From: JBBQVO01 sp038211505
GTDB lineage: Bacteria > Chloroflexota > Dehalococcoidia > DSTF01 > JACRBR01
Reading direction: 5' to 3'
Assembly (NCBI GenBank): GCA_038211505.1
Contig: JBBQVO010000121.1
Span: forward strand, 1 to 9,962
DNA: 9,962 nucleotides
A program made the position numbers and the translations under genes. The notes under the pieces were generated by a model. It saw only the letters and a program-made list of their open reading frames with translations, searched no databases and was not told the DNA's origin. Positions 1-6,516 of this stretch are shown here, piece by piece; the stretch's first letter is position 1, and every line of letters starts with the position of its first letter.

Positions 1-185
1 GATCGATGATCGCCGCCCATCTAGGATCAGGTCGCCGCTTGAGCGCGTACCCGCGCCCGATGCGATCATAGGTTGTCACGACGTCAATCTACGCTAGAAG
101 GCGGCAGCCGCCAGTTCACCACTTCCATCAAACAGCCGTGAGCGCACCCGTGATCCGTCGGCTGTGGAACAACGAGGCGCCTCCG

Positions 186-655
186 TCATGGACGACCCGC
201 AAGGAATGCTGACAGCAGTTGGAAGAAACCGCCAAGAAAACCGGTAGCCCGATTGGAGCCGGCACTTAGTCGTGGCGCGATCATTCGAATCGACGCCTTG
301 TCGACCAACTCTTCGAACGCCATTCCGTCGACGTTTCGCACGTTGGCGGCGCGAAGGCGATCGGCCAGCGACACTGCAGATCGGAACGCTCTGATGTGCT
401 CTCTACAACCTCCTCGAGACGGACGCCGTCGTTCTCCGCGGGCGCGAGTACCACTCGCCGTCCGACGCCGTCCCACGCGCGGAGGTCCTCGGCTCCTTCA
501 GCGCTGATGCTGAGCTGTACGTCTGAGATCGCATCGTACGCCCACGGCGCGCCGACCCCGAACGGCAAGAAGATCGGCGGAGTGATGGACGTTCCTTCTG
601 TGGCGGCTTGGTCTGGCAGTGTGATCCGCACAGGAGTGAGCTCACTAGTCGCCAA
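186..655 (-). pseudogene. Frameshifted hypothetical gene, function unknown
   Basis: Two overlapping minus-strand reading frames look like two halves of one protein. The upstream half runs from a TTG near 655 and contains stretches such as DAISDVQLSISAEGAEDLRA, reaching LEEVVE near position 403. It then degrades into a Trp/Arg/Ser-rich run typical of a wrong frame. The other frame takes over at once with EHIRAFRSAVSLADRLRAAN and continues to a TGA at 186-188. One missing base around 398-404 would rejoin them into a protein of roughly 155 residues. There is no good ribosome binding site, and the codon before the TTG is a stop, so the 5' end may also be damaged. I recognise no family. It may be a real decayed gene, an assembly error, or chance open frames. 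It is not obviously related to the sortase locus. Confidence 0.4.
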
Positions 656-699
656 TCATATCAGTGCGGGCCGCCCGAAGATCGTCAGCGACCGACGAA

Positions 700-750
700 G
701 ATACCACCCAGGGCACCTGCGGTTCTTCACTGCGTTCAGAGTGACAGTCG
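700..750. repeat. Dispersed intergenic repeat, copy 1
   Basis: A block of about 50 bases that recurs at 846-894 in the same orientation. The copies share GATACCAC, GGGCACCTGCGGTTC and CTGCGTTC followed by G/A-rich ATGACAGTCG-like sequence. They differ by a 3-base indel (CCACCCAGGG here, CCACGGG in copy 2), a 1-base indel and a few substitutions. Read on the minus strand it has the form GTCA-TTC-GAACGCAGT-GAGGAACC, which resembles a family of short interspersed repeats seen in many environmental genomes. That family assignment is from memory, not from a search. Confidence 0.7.
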
Positions 751-789
751 GTGTGGACCCATGCCGCACAGATCAATACCGCAAAAGAT

Positions 790-820
790 GCGGACGGTCG
801 GCGGGATAACGACTGTCCGC
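790..820. other. Imperfect 11-bp hairpin between the repeat copies
   Basis: GCGGACGGTCG (790-800) pairs with CGACTGTCCGC (810-820) across a 9-base loop, with one G-T wobble. No T-run flanks it. It could be a transcript-end structure for the sortase genes or simply part of the repeat element. Confidence 0.4.
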
Positions 821-845
821 CGGAGAATGTAGCTGCCATCGGAGA

Positions 846-894
846 GATACCACGGGCACCTGCGGTTCCTCGACTGCGTTCGGAATGACAGTCG
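846..894. repeat. Dispersed intergenic repeat, copy 2
   Basis: Direct repeat of 700-750 with small indels. The 95 bases between the copies hold an 11-bp imperfect hairpin (790-820). The divergence between copies argues against a recent tandem duplication and for two members of a dispersed family. Confidence 0.7.
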
Positions 895-963
895 CTTCGC
901 CGGATCGTCAAACGCAAGCACAGTGGACGCAGAATGCCACGACGTGCGCCACAGCGAGCAGGC

Positions 964-1674
964 CTACGCGCCTGGGGGGAGGGCTGGGGGCTTTTGATCG
1001 AGGATGCGGTCGGCGCGGACTACGAGGCGTTTGTCGTATTGGTGGGTGGCGGAGTTGAAGACGCCGCCGCAGGTGATCAGCGTGACGCTGTCTTTGCCGG
1101 TCGGGCCGACGATCTGGTCGACGGGGGCATCGGCGGCCTCGAACTGCTGCTTGAAGTTCACGGCGTACTTGTAGTCGCTGCCGTCATCGAGTTTGATCTC
1201 GATCAGGTCGCCCGCCTCCAGATCCTTGAGGTTCCAGAACACGGCGGGGCCGACGTGGACGTAGTCGACGTGCGCGGCGAAGACGGCGTTGCCGCCGAAG
1301 CCCGGGTGGGCGCTGAAGTCGTACCAGGCGACGTCGTAGGCGTTGTCCGGCGCCTGCATGACGCCCGCGTCATCGACGCCTTTGACGACGATCTGCGCAT
1401 CGATCTTCGCCTTATCGACGACGATGCGGGCGATCGGGGAGTTGCTGCCCGGCGGGAAGAGCGGCGAAGGCGTCGGCGTGGGGCCGACGGTCGGCGTCTC
1501 GATGTGGCCGAAGCCGGCGATCGTCGCCAGGCTGCTGTTGCCCGGCGTCTCGCCGACGCCGAACCAGTAGATCGCCACGAACAGCGCGACCGCCGCGGCG
1601 ATCATCAGCGTTCCGACCGTCATCAGCGCGACCGATATGCCGTTCCGGTTCACCCGCACCCTATCCCTTTGCAC
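964..1674 (-). CDS. Class F-like sortase, membrane-anchored (sortase 1)
   Basis: Transpeptidase that should cleave sorting-signal proteins on the outer face of the membrane. 236 residues. A short Arg-rich N-terminus precedes a membrane helix at about 14-39, then a Thr/Pro linker (about 55-78) leads to the sortase domain. Catalytic residues by motif: His135 in AAHVDY, Cys202 in TLITCGG and Arg216 in YDKRLVVRA; the block GPAVFWNLKDLEAGD is typical of the family. The Gly usually found before the catalytic His is Ala here. The tail after the domain is Pro-rich (PPALPPGA). The start is a GTG at 1674 without a clear ribosome binding site. An in-frame GTG at 1659, preceded by AAAGGG at 5 bases, is an equally good start. 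It is the last of three consecutive sortase genes, 126 bases after sortase 2. Confidence 0.93.
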   Translation of the reverse strand: MQRDRVRVNRNGISVALMTVGTLMIAAAVALFVAIYWFGVGETPGNSSLATIAGFGHIETPTVGPTPTPSPLFPPGSNSPIARIVVDKAKIDAQIVVKGVDDAGVMQAPDNAYDVAWYDFSAHPGFGGNAVFAAHVDYVHVGPAVFWNLKDLEAGDLIEIKLDDGSDYKYAVNFKQQFEAADAPVDQIVGPTGKDSVTLITCGGVFNSATHQYDKRLVVRADRILDQKPPALPPGA

Positions 1675-1711
1675 TGATCATCGGCCGACTCCGATGTGCC
1701 CGCTGTCCGCC

Positions 1712-1723
1712 GACGCCGGCGTC
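1712..1723. other. 12-bp perfect palindrome
   Basis: GACGCCGGCGTC in the gap between sortases 1 and 2, downstream of the three-copy repeat. It has no loop, so it is better seen as a possible protein-binding dyad than as an RNA hairpin. In GC-rich DNA such palindromes arise by chance fairly often. Confidence 0.25.
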
Positions 1724-1733
1724 TGTCGCTGCG

Positions 1734-1815
1734 TCAAACGCGGACGCCAGCCTCTGGCGCCGCCGGGTTAGACGCGGACGCCAGCCACGGGCGCCGCGGG
1801 CTAAACGCGGACGCC
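1734..1815. repeat. Three-copy repeat of the 3' end of sortase 2
   Basis: The last codons of sortase 2, GGC GTC CGC GTT plus stop (Gly-Val-Arg-Val-stop), occur three times in a row on the minus strand, at 1815-1801, 1782-1768 and 1748-1734. The spacings are 33 and 34 bases. The copies end in three different stop codons: TAG, TAA and TGA. The intervening segments are also similar (GGCGCC... then GCTGGCGTCC). The first to second spacing is in frame, so readthrough of the TAG would add about ten residues before the TAA. This looks like tandem duplication of the gene's end. Confidence 0.8.
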
Positions 1816-2685
1816 ACGCACGATGTAGCGGTTACTGTAGTGGCCGCCGCTGAAACTGCCGATGCAGGTGACGAGCGTGATGCTCTCCTGCCCGGTCTGT
1901 CCAACGTACGCCGAGAAGTCCGCTTCTGGATCGGCCCACTGCCCCCACTGGACGGAGTAGTTGAATGACCCATGATCGGTGTATGCCGTCACGATGTCGC
2001 CGGGCTGCAAGTCGCGGATGCTCCAGAAGACGGCCGGGCCGACGTGGATGTAGTCGACGTGGCCGGCGAAGACGGCGTTCGCGCCCGGCTGACCGGGTAC
2101 GCCACCGACGCCCACCCATGACTGCGAGAAGTCGTACCACATGACGGCGAACGCGCCCGTCGGGTTGCCCATCGTGCCATCGCTGCCGACGGTGCGGCTT
2201 TCGACCGAGGCGTTGACGCCGATCGACGGGATGACGAGCGTCCAGTTCGTGCCTTCGGCCGGGCCGGGGCCGGTGAGTTCGCCGTCATCGGCGCGCTGTG
2301 CGCCACCGGACGGAACGTCCGGTGCGGGGGGGGCTGCGCCGGTTCCGCCGCCCTGGACGTTGTTGTAGTCCGGCGATGTGCCACCGCCTGTCGGTGCGCC
2401 GCCGCCGCCGTTCGTCGCCTGCAGGCCGGCGCTGGCGGGCGTCGGTGATGCCGTGGGCGCCACGGTGGGAGGCGGCTGCGTCGGCTTCGGCGCGGCTGTC
2501 GCCGTCGCGGGCGCTGGCGACGGTACGACCGCCTCCGCCTTCGGCTTGGAACTGCCGCCGCCGGAGAAGACGGCGTAGCCAACGCCGACCGCGCCCAGCG
2601 CGAGGATCACCGCCGGTACGCCGGCCAGCAGCAATCGCTTCAGCGGACTGGCGTTCCGCCACAGTGCGTTCAATGATTCTGGCAT
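1801..2685 (-). CDS. Class F-like sortase, membrane-anchored, long linker (sortase 2)
   Basis: Sortase paralog of 294 residues. The ATG at 2685 is preferred because GGGAGGG lies 7 bases upstream; the frame is open further upstream to 2742 but without a binding site. Order: cytoplasmic N-terminus, membrane helix at about 18-40, then a low-complexity Pro/Ala/Thr/Gly linker of about 110 residues (much longer than in sortase 1), then the catalytic domain. Motifs: WYDFSQ, AGHVDYIHVGPAVFW with catalytic His209, TLVTCIGSF with Cys274, and NRYIVRG with Arg286. The residue after the Cys is Ile, where the other two sortases have Gly. The coding strand contains a C8 tract in the linker (2333-2326) next to a small hairpin. 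It sits 121 bases after sortase 3 and before sortase 1, probably co-transcribed with at least one of them. Confidence 0.95.
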   Translation of the reverse strand: MPESLNALWRNASPLKRLLLAGVPAVILALGAVGVGYAVFSGGGSSKPKAEAVVPSPAPATATAAPKPTQPPPTVAPTASPTPASAGLQATNGGGGAPTGGGTSPDYNNVQGGGTGAAPPAPDVPSGGAQRADDGELTGPGPAEGTNWTLVIPSIGVNASVESRTVGSDGTMGNPTGAFAVMWYDFSQSWVGVGGVPGQPGANAVFAGHVDYIHVGPAVFWSIRDLQPGDIVTAYTDHGSFNYSVQWGQWADPEADFSAYVGQTGQESITLVTCIGSFSGGHYSNRYIVRGVRV

Positions 2686-2774
2686 TTTTCGCCCTCCCCC
2701 GTTCGTCCAACTATTTTCGCCCACCGTATCGTCGGCGGACAATCAGGCTTACGCCTAGATCGTGATGTGTGATG

Positions 2775-2794
2775 GCCGCAGCCCTCGCTGCGGC
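2775..2794 (-). terminator. Hairpin just after the sortase 3 stop (possible terminator)
   Basis: GCCGCAGC and GCTGCGGC form a perfect 8-bp stem with a 4-base loop, about 12 bases beyond the sortase 3 stop. No T-run follows on the minus strand (CATCACAC), so termination may be weak. It may instead be a processing or attenuation structure between sortase genes. An overlapping GCGCCGGCGC palindrome lies at 2793-2802. Confidence 0.4.
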
Positions 2795-2806
2795 GCCGGC
2801 GCTCCC

Positions 2807-3601
2807 CTATACGACGCGACGGCCCCAGATGATCTGCCGCATGTTGTAGTGTCCGGCCTCGAAGTCGCCGCCGCAGGTGATCAGCGTGATCGACTCATCG
2901 GCCGTCGCCTGGACGATCTTCGACCAGTCGAGGGTCGAATCGCCGACATCGATCTGCTTGTTGAACTCGATCTTGTAGTTCACCGACGTGCCGTCGTCGA
3001 GTTGCACCGACACCATGTCGCCGGCCTCGAGCTGGTGCAGATTCCAGAAGACGGCGGGGCCGTAGTTGATGTAGTCGACGTGGCCGGCGATGACGGTGTT
3101 GCCGCCCTTGCCCGGCAGCCCGCCGAGGCCGTCCCATTGCGAGAAGTCGTAGTAGACGACGTCCTCGGGGCCGTTGGGGTTTGGCATCTGACCGTCGCCG
3201 CCGACGGACTTCACCGAGAACGACGCATTGACGTTGATCTTGGGGATGACGAGGTGGGAGCCGCGGAAGTCGCCGCGCGACGCCGTCCCGGTCCCGCGCG
3301 CATCGAGATCGCTCGTCGCGAGCACGGAGCCGGGGCTGATGGCGATCGGCGTCTTGAGGCCGGCGTTGGCACCCGGCGTCGGCGTACCGGCGGGCGTCTT
3401 CGTCGCGGCGACCGTCGCGGTGCCGGATGTCGCGGTGGCCTTCTTGCTGCCGCCGCCGCCGCAGCCGGCGAGCACGGCCGTCGCTGCCAGCATCGCGCCG
3501 ACCGCCAGCATCGTCAGTCTGGGCGTCGCGCGTGATGCGCGTTCCCACGTTATGTGCGCGCGCGTCCGTATGGCCGATCCTGCGTTGCGTTGTCCCTGCA
3601 T
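2807..3601 (-). CDS. Class F-like sortase with a lipoprotein signal peptide (sortase 3)
   Basis: Third sortase paralog, 264 residues from the ATG at 3601. The frame is open to 3751, but the extra 50 residues are Arg-rich and look non-coding. A long basic n-region is followed by a hydrophobic stretch at about 31-46 ending in VLAGC, a good lipobox with Cys47 as the predicted lipidated residue. Gly and Lys residues (GGGGSKK) follow, then a Thr/Ala/Pro linker. This sortase is therefore predicted to be lipid-anchored, unlike its two helix-anchored neighbours. Catalytic motifs: AGHVDYINYGPAVFWNL with His174, ITLITCGGDF with Cys243, and YNMRQIIWG with Arg255. The ribosome binding site is weak (GAGG about 12 bases upstream). 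A loose promoter-like pair, TTGAGT (3720-3715) and TATGTG (3698-3693), lies upstream. It is the first gene of the sortase trio. Confidence 0.93.
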   Translation of the reverse strand: MQGQRNAGSAIRTRAHITWERASRATPRLTMLAVGAMLAATAVLAGCGGGGSKKATATSGTATVAATKTPAGTPTPGANAGLKTPIAISPGSVLATSDLDARGTGTASRGDFRGSHLVIPKINVNASFSVKSVGGDGQMPNPNGPEDVVYYDFSQWDGLGGLPGKGGNTVIAGHVDYINYGPAVFWNLHQLEAGDMVSVQLDDGTSVNYKIEFNKQIDVGDSTLDWSKIVQATADESITLITCGGDFEAGHYNMRQIIWGRRVV

Positions 3602-3818
3602 GCGCTTGCGTTCCCTCGTCTCAATTCTCGCCCGGCGGCCGCCTGGATCACGTTCAGGCGTCGCGTCTGCGAGAGCCACCTTCCCCGCACGCCACATATT
3701 GCCACATTTGGCCGACTCAAGCCGCGTGCGATGAGGCCTTCGGCTTACCATGAGTCAACTCTCATGTATACGCAGGATCGGATGCGTACGGATGTTTCGC
3801 GTGATGGCGCACGGGTTT

Positions 3819-4097
3819 AACCACGAAGAGCGGACTGGAGACTGGAGACTGGAGACTGGAGACACGATGACCAGCGCGCAGCCGACACATCGGGTCGCCC
3901 CTACGCGATAGTTCGTCCGCCTCCGCGCGCGGGCAGCCACGTGGGGCCCGCCGCTCCAAGGTGATCGCGCGTCGTTGGCCGACGCAGGCGGCCAGATCGG
4001 GCACTCCTACGGCGCGACATCGGTGCGCTGGCGGCGTTTCGCCTTTGGCTTGGCCCATACTGCTGACCTTCGTTCGCCCTTCGTGCCCTTCGTGGTT
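3819..4097. repeat. Segment bracketed by a 10-bp inverted repeat
   Basis: AACCACGAAG at 3819-3828 and its exact reverse complement CTTCGTGGTT at 4088-4097 face each other. The right end continues as short CCTTCGT-type near-repeats (4068-4093: CCTTCGTTCG, CCCTTCGTG, CCCTTCGTGG). Sequences of the CCACGAAG type recur between genes in many genomes, so this may be two members of such a family in opposite orientation. It need not be a mobile element; no transposase or target-site duplication was seen. Confidence 0.35.
3832..3864. repeat. 7-bp tandem repeat (GGAGACT)
   Basis: A partial unit GGACT is followed by GGAGACT three times and then GGAGACA. It is non-coding. The exact repetition suggests a slippage-prone microsatellite, about 230 bases upstream of the preferred sortase 3 start. 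Confidence 0.85.
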
Positions 4098-4116
4098 CGG
4101 TCGAGCGTGGAAAGCG

Positions 4117-4146
4117 GGAAGGCCCCCTCTTGCGAGGGGGCCTTCC
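4117..4146 (-). terminator. Terminator-like hairpin after Ig-like surface protein 1
   Basis: GGAAGGCCCCCTC and GAGGGGGCCTTCC form a perfect 13-bp stem with a TTGC loop. On the minus strand it lies 53 bases beyond the surface-protein stop and is followed only by CGCTTTCC, a poor U-tract. Two smaller stems precede it in the 3' untranslated region: AGGACA/TGTCCT (4152-4167) and GGCCC/GGGCC (4172-4187). Confidence 0.75.
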
Positions 4147-4198
4147 GGTTCAGGACATCCGTGTCCTAGTTGGCCCTACGGCGGGCCAGGGAGTGCGA

Positions 4199-6019
4199 TT
4201 ACTTCGCGGCCTTGCGAACAACCGCACCACCGGCGACGAGGGTCAGCGCGCCCAGGGCGACGAGTGCGAGCGCCCATGCCGGGAAGCTGCTGTCGCTCTG
4301 ACCGAGGTAGCCACCGTTACCGGTGTCGGGGCCGCCGATGCGGCCGGACGGCGGCGCCGGCGGGGCCGGCGGCGCCGGCGGAGCCAGCGTCGGCTGCGTT
4401 GCCAGCGGCAGGGCGCAGTCCACGCGGACTGAGGTCTGCACCGGCGTCGCAATTGTCGAGTCACCAGCGCTGACGATGACCGTCACGCCGGCACTCGAGT
4501 TCGACAGCGGCGTAATCGTGGTCGACGCCTTGCCACCCGCGGTCTTGGCGTTGATCGGGTTCGCCGTGCCCAGGGCCACGACCGAGAAGTTCACCGGCAC
4601 ACCATCGGCAACGTTGTTGCCGTTGGAGTCGGTGACGGTGGCGGTCACTGTGGAGGTCTCGGAGCCATCGCACTTGATGGACGAGGCGACCGCAGCGACG
4701 TTGTTCGTCGACGGCACGCCCGAGACGGTGATCGGCAGCTCAGACTTGTCAGTCGAGCTGAGAGCCGTGCACAGGGTCGCGCTACAGCTGAACAGGTTGA
4801 TCTGAGCACGAATCGTCGTCGTGCCCGTCTCGTTACCGCCGCAAACGACGATATAGGAGGCGGTCGGTGCGCCATCCGCCTTCGGGTCGAGCGACAGGAT
4901 CGTACTGCCGGCGATTTCTTCAAGCGGGGTGCCGATTCCGAACGCGATCTTCTCTGCTGCGGAGGTCGGAGGCGTTCCACCGTCCTCCGGAGGGGTGACG
5001 GTGAAGAACACCGGGATGCGCGTCAGAACCGTATCGTTCTGGTCGAACACCTGGGCGTACGCAAGCGTGGATGTGGGGTTGGTAACCGCGGCAAAATCGT
5101 TGACGCTGGTACCGGGAATGCCGAGCTCGCCCGGCGTTGTGCTGTCGTTGACATCGCCGACGCACTTGACGACGTTCGCCGTCGTCTTGTTCGTCTCGAT
5201 GTTGTTCTCAACGAGCGTAAGTTTCACGTCATTCGGCGAGCCGACGACGTTGACGTCGAACGACTGGGGCACCGCGCCCTGGGTCACGGTGACGGTCTTG
5301 ACGTCCTTCGGGACGGCGCCATCGACGAGCAATCCGTCGACAACGACGCCCGAGCAGCTCTGATCCGTCAACGTCGAGCAGGCTGCGGCGGATGCGTCGC
5401 CGTTGTTCGGTACGACGCTGCTGCAGTCATTGTCACCGGCCGGCGTTACGGCGAACTCGGTGTTGCAGTGCCAGTCGTTGGAACCGGCGTCTGTCGTGGT
5501 GAAGGACAGACCGTTCGGAGCATCGAACACGACCTGCGACTCATTGTTCGTGAAGACGAACACGTCCAGGGTACAGGAGAGACCGTTGACGAAGTCTCCC
5601 GCGGGCCCAAAGCCGAGGCGGTTCGTGTTTGCGCGTTGCGTAACGGCGGGACCCGAAATCAGCGCCTTGCAGTCTGTGCTGATCTGGTTGTCGTCCCAGC
5701 CCTCGTCGAGGTGGCCACGGAAGTCGGAAGCGTTGAGCTTCCCGTCCTCGTTGCCAATGGCATTCGCCAAGGCCGTGATGTCCGTGGCGGTAATCCCCGT
5801 GGCGGGGTTGGCGGGATCGCACACCTTGTTGAGATCCGCGGCCGTTGTGGCGTCCGTTGTGTCGCCGTCAATGGCGCTGGCGATGAACTCACAACCGATG
5901 ACGACGACGTCCGTCGTGTCGGCGTGAGCCTTTGGAGTGCTCGCGGTGAGGCTGCTGCCGAAGCCCACGATGAGGGCCGCGACGACTGCCAGAACCCCGA
6001 GGCTCAGTGTCTTAACCAA
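4199..6019 (-). CDS. Secreted Ig-like surface protein with GPDTG sorting signal (surface protein 1)
   Basis: 606-residue precursor exported and probably linked to the surface by a sortase. The TTG start at 6019 is supported by GGAGG 8 bases upstream. Signal peptide 1-33 (cleavage AHA|D). A Cys-containing N-terminal region follows, with an EF-hand or dockerin-like loop (GNEDGKLNASDF, 89-100). Then come two Ig-like segments: about 316-440, and about 441-535 resembling bacterial Ig-like group 1 (TVTATVTDSNGNNVADGVPV, VALGTANP), with Cys449 and Cys535 placed to pair. A Pro/Ala linker (536-562) leads to GPDTG (563-567), a Gly/Ser-rich spacer, a membrane helix at about 581-601 and an RKAAK tail. 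The first motif position is Gly rather than Leu. It is a paralog of surface protein 2 and has its own leader and terminator. The ligand or structural role is unknown. Confidence 0.92.
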   Translation of the reverse strand: MVKTLSLGVLAVVAALIVGFGSSLTASTPKAHADTTDVVVIGCEFIASAIDGDTTDATTAADLNKVCDPANPATGITATDITALANAIGNEDGKLNASDFRGHLDEGWDDNQISTDCKALISGPAVTQRANTNRLGFGPAGDFVNGLSCTLDVFVFTNNESQVVFDAPNGLSFTTTDAGSNDWHCNTEFAVTPAGDNDCSSVVPNNGDASAAACSTLTDQSCSGVVVDGLLVDGAVPKDVKTVTVTQGAVPQSFDVNVVGSPNDVKLTLVENNIETNKTTANVVKCVGDVNDSTTPGELGIPGTSVNDFAAVTNPTSTLAYAQVFDQNDTVLTRIPVFFTVTPPEDGGTPPTSAAEKIAFGIGTPLEEIAGSTILSLDPKADGAPTASYIVVCGGNETGTTTIRAQINLFSCSATLCTALSSTDKSELPITVSGVPSTNNVAAVASSIKCDGSETSTVTATVTDSNGNNVADGVPVNFSVVALGTANPINAKTAGGKASTTITPLSNSSAGVTVIVSAGDSTIATPVQTSVRVDCALPLATQPTLAPPAPPAPPAPPSGRIGGPDTGNGGYLGQSDSSFPAWALALVALGALTLVAGGAVVRKAAK

Positions 6020-6463
6020 TGTCTTTTCCTCCTGATGGTGAGTGTGCGGGCCTTCTTCGGGCTGCGCACATTCCGGCGGTATGTGTAAGGCGTTCGTTTC
6101 GTACTTTGTCTTGCTGCGTCAGCGGGCGCCGGTTCCCGGCACTCCCGTCGTCCTCGGCCGAGTTATGGCGACGCGATGCGCCAGATCCTCAACGTTCCGC
6201 TGTGCGCTCCGGCCCTCCTTTCCTCCTCCAACGCGGGGCTTGACTCGTCCGCCTTCCGTGCGGGATTGCACCAACAGACGCGCCAGTACGGCCTGGGCCG
6301 CATGGACGCTCGGCGGTATAACGCCCGCGCGAGACAAAAGGTTAACCAGCGATCACACCGATTTTCATCGGGATCTCCCTTAGCCGGAGTATGTCCAGCG
6401 GGAACCCGTGAAGCTCGCCATCACCGTTATGTCGCATTGAGGCGGCGGATAATTGCCGGAAGC
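6020..6463. other. Long leader region upstream of surface protein 1
   Basis: No gene supported over about 440 bases. An open frame at 6337-6119 is Arg/Gly-rich without a signal or binding site and is probably chance. A possible 8-codon leader ORF sits at 6368-6342. The stretch should hold the promoter and 5' untranslated region of surface protein 1. I see no confident -35/-10 pair and no riboswitch consensus I recognise. Confidence 0.5.
6342..6368 (-). other. Possible 8-codon leader ORF (MKIGVIAG)
   Basis: ATG at 6368 with AAGGGAG 6 bases upstream, then seven codons and TAA. The binding site and spacing are good, but so short a frame is easily chance. It lies about 320 bases before the start of surface protein 1, too far for classical attenuation. 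It may be the remnant of a gene start. Confidence 0.15.
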
Positions 6464-6496
6464 AGAACAGGGAGGCCATGCGGGCCTCCCTGTTCT
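6464..6496 (-). terminator. Terminator-like hairpin after surface protein 2
   Basis: AGAACAGGGAGGCC and GGCCTCCCTGTTCT form a perfect 14-bp stem with a 5-base loop, 20 bases beyond the stop codon on the minus strand. It is followed by GCTTCCGG rather than a U-run. It closes the surface protein 3-2 operon. Confidence 0.8.
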
Positions 6497-6516
6497 CAGA
6501 TTCAGATCACGAGCGG

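Larger units (their letters stand above)
656..963. other. Intergenic region with repeats, downstream of the last sortase
   Basis: No convincing gene. It holds two copies of a dispersed-type repeat (700-750 and 846-894) and, between them, an imperfect hairpin at 790-820. Open frames here are short and Arg-rich and span the repeats, so I treat them as noise. No clear U-rich terminator follows the sortase stop codon at 966-964; the hairpin at 790-820 is the nearest candidate for a transcript end. Confidence 0.6.
3602..4116. other. Gene-free region upstream of the sortase trio
   Basis: No gene supported; open frames here are short, Arg-rich and repeat-spanning. It contains a dyad CATGAG-TCAACT-CTCATG (3749-3766), a 7-bp tandem repeat (3832-3864) and a 10-bp inverted pair AACCACGAAG/CTTCGTGGTT (3819-3828 and 4088-4097) that brackets about 260 bases. 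It also has GC-rich patches such as GTGGGGCCCGCC. It should carry the sortase promoter, but no strong consensus is visible. Confidence 0.6.

Noticed and set aside
1..185. Coding sequence or RNA gene at the left edge
   Set aside because: No open frame with coding character, no tRNA-like fold and no repeat seen; left unannotated.
700..894. CRISPR-like array
   Set aside because: Only two imperfect copies, with no regular spacers and no cas genes.
934..1677. Long plus-strand open frame opposite sortase 1
   Set aside because: It is the antisense shadow of a clear sortase; its Asp/Val/Arg-rich product has no signal or motif.
2762..3535. Long plus-strand open frame opposite sortase 3
   Set aside because: Antisense shadow, dominated by Arg, Asp and Val as expected from GC-rich third positions.
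3762..4058. 98-residue minus-strand frame upstream of the sortases
   Set aside because: It spans a microsatellite and repeat-like DNA and is Arg-rich, so it is most likely non-coding.
6119..6337. 72-residue minus-strand frame in the leader of surface protein 1
   Set aside because: Arg/Gly-rich, with no binding site before its TTG and no family resemblance.
6020..6463. Riboswitch (cyclic di-GMP type considered)
   Set aside because: The conserved core sequences of that class were not found on the transcribed strand.
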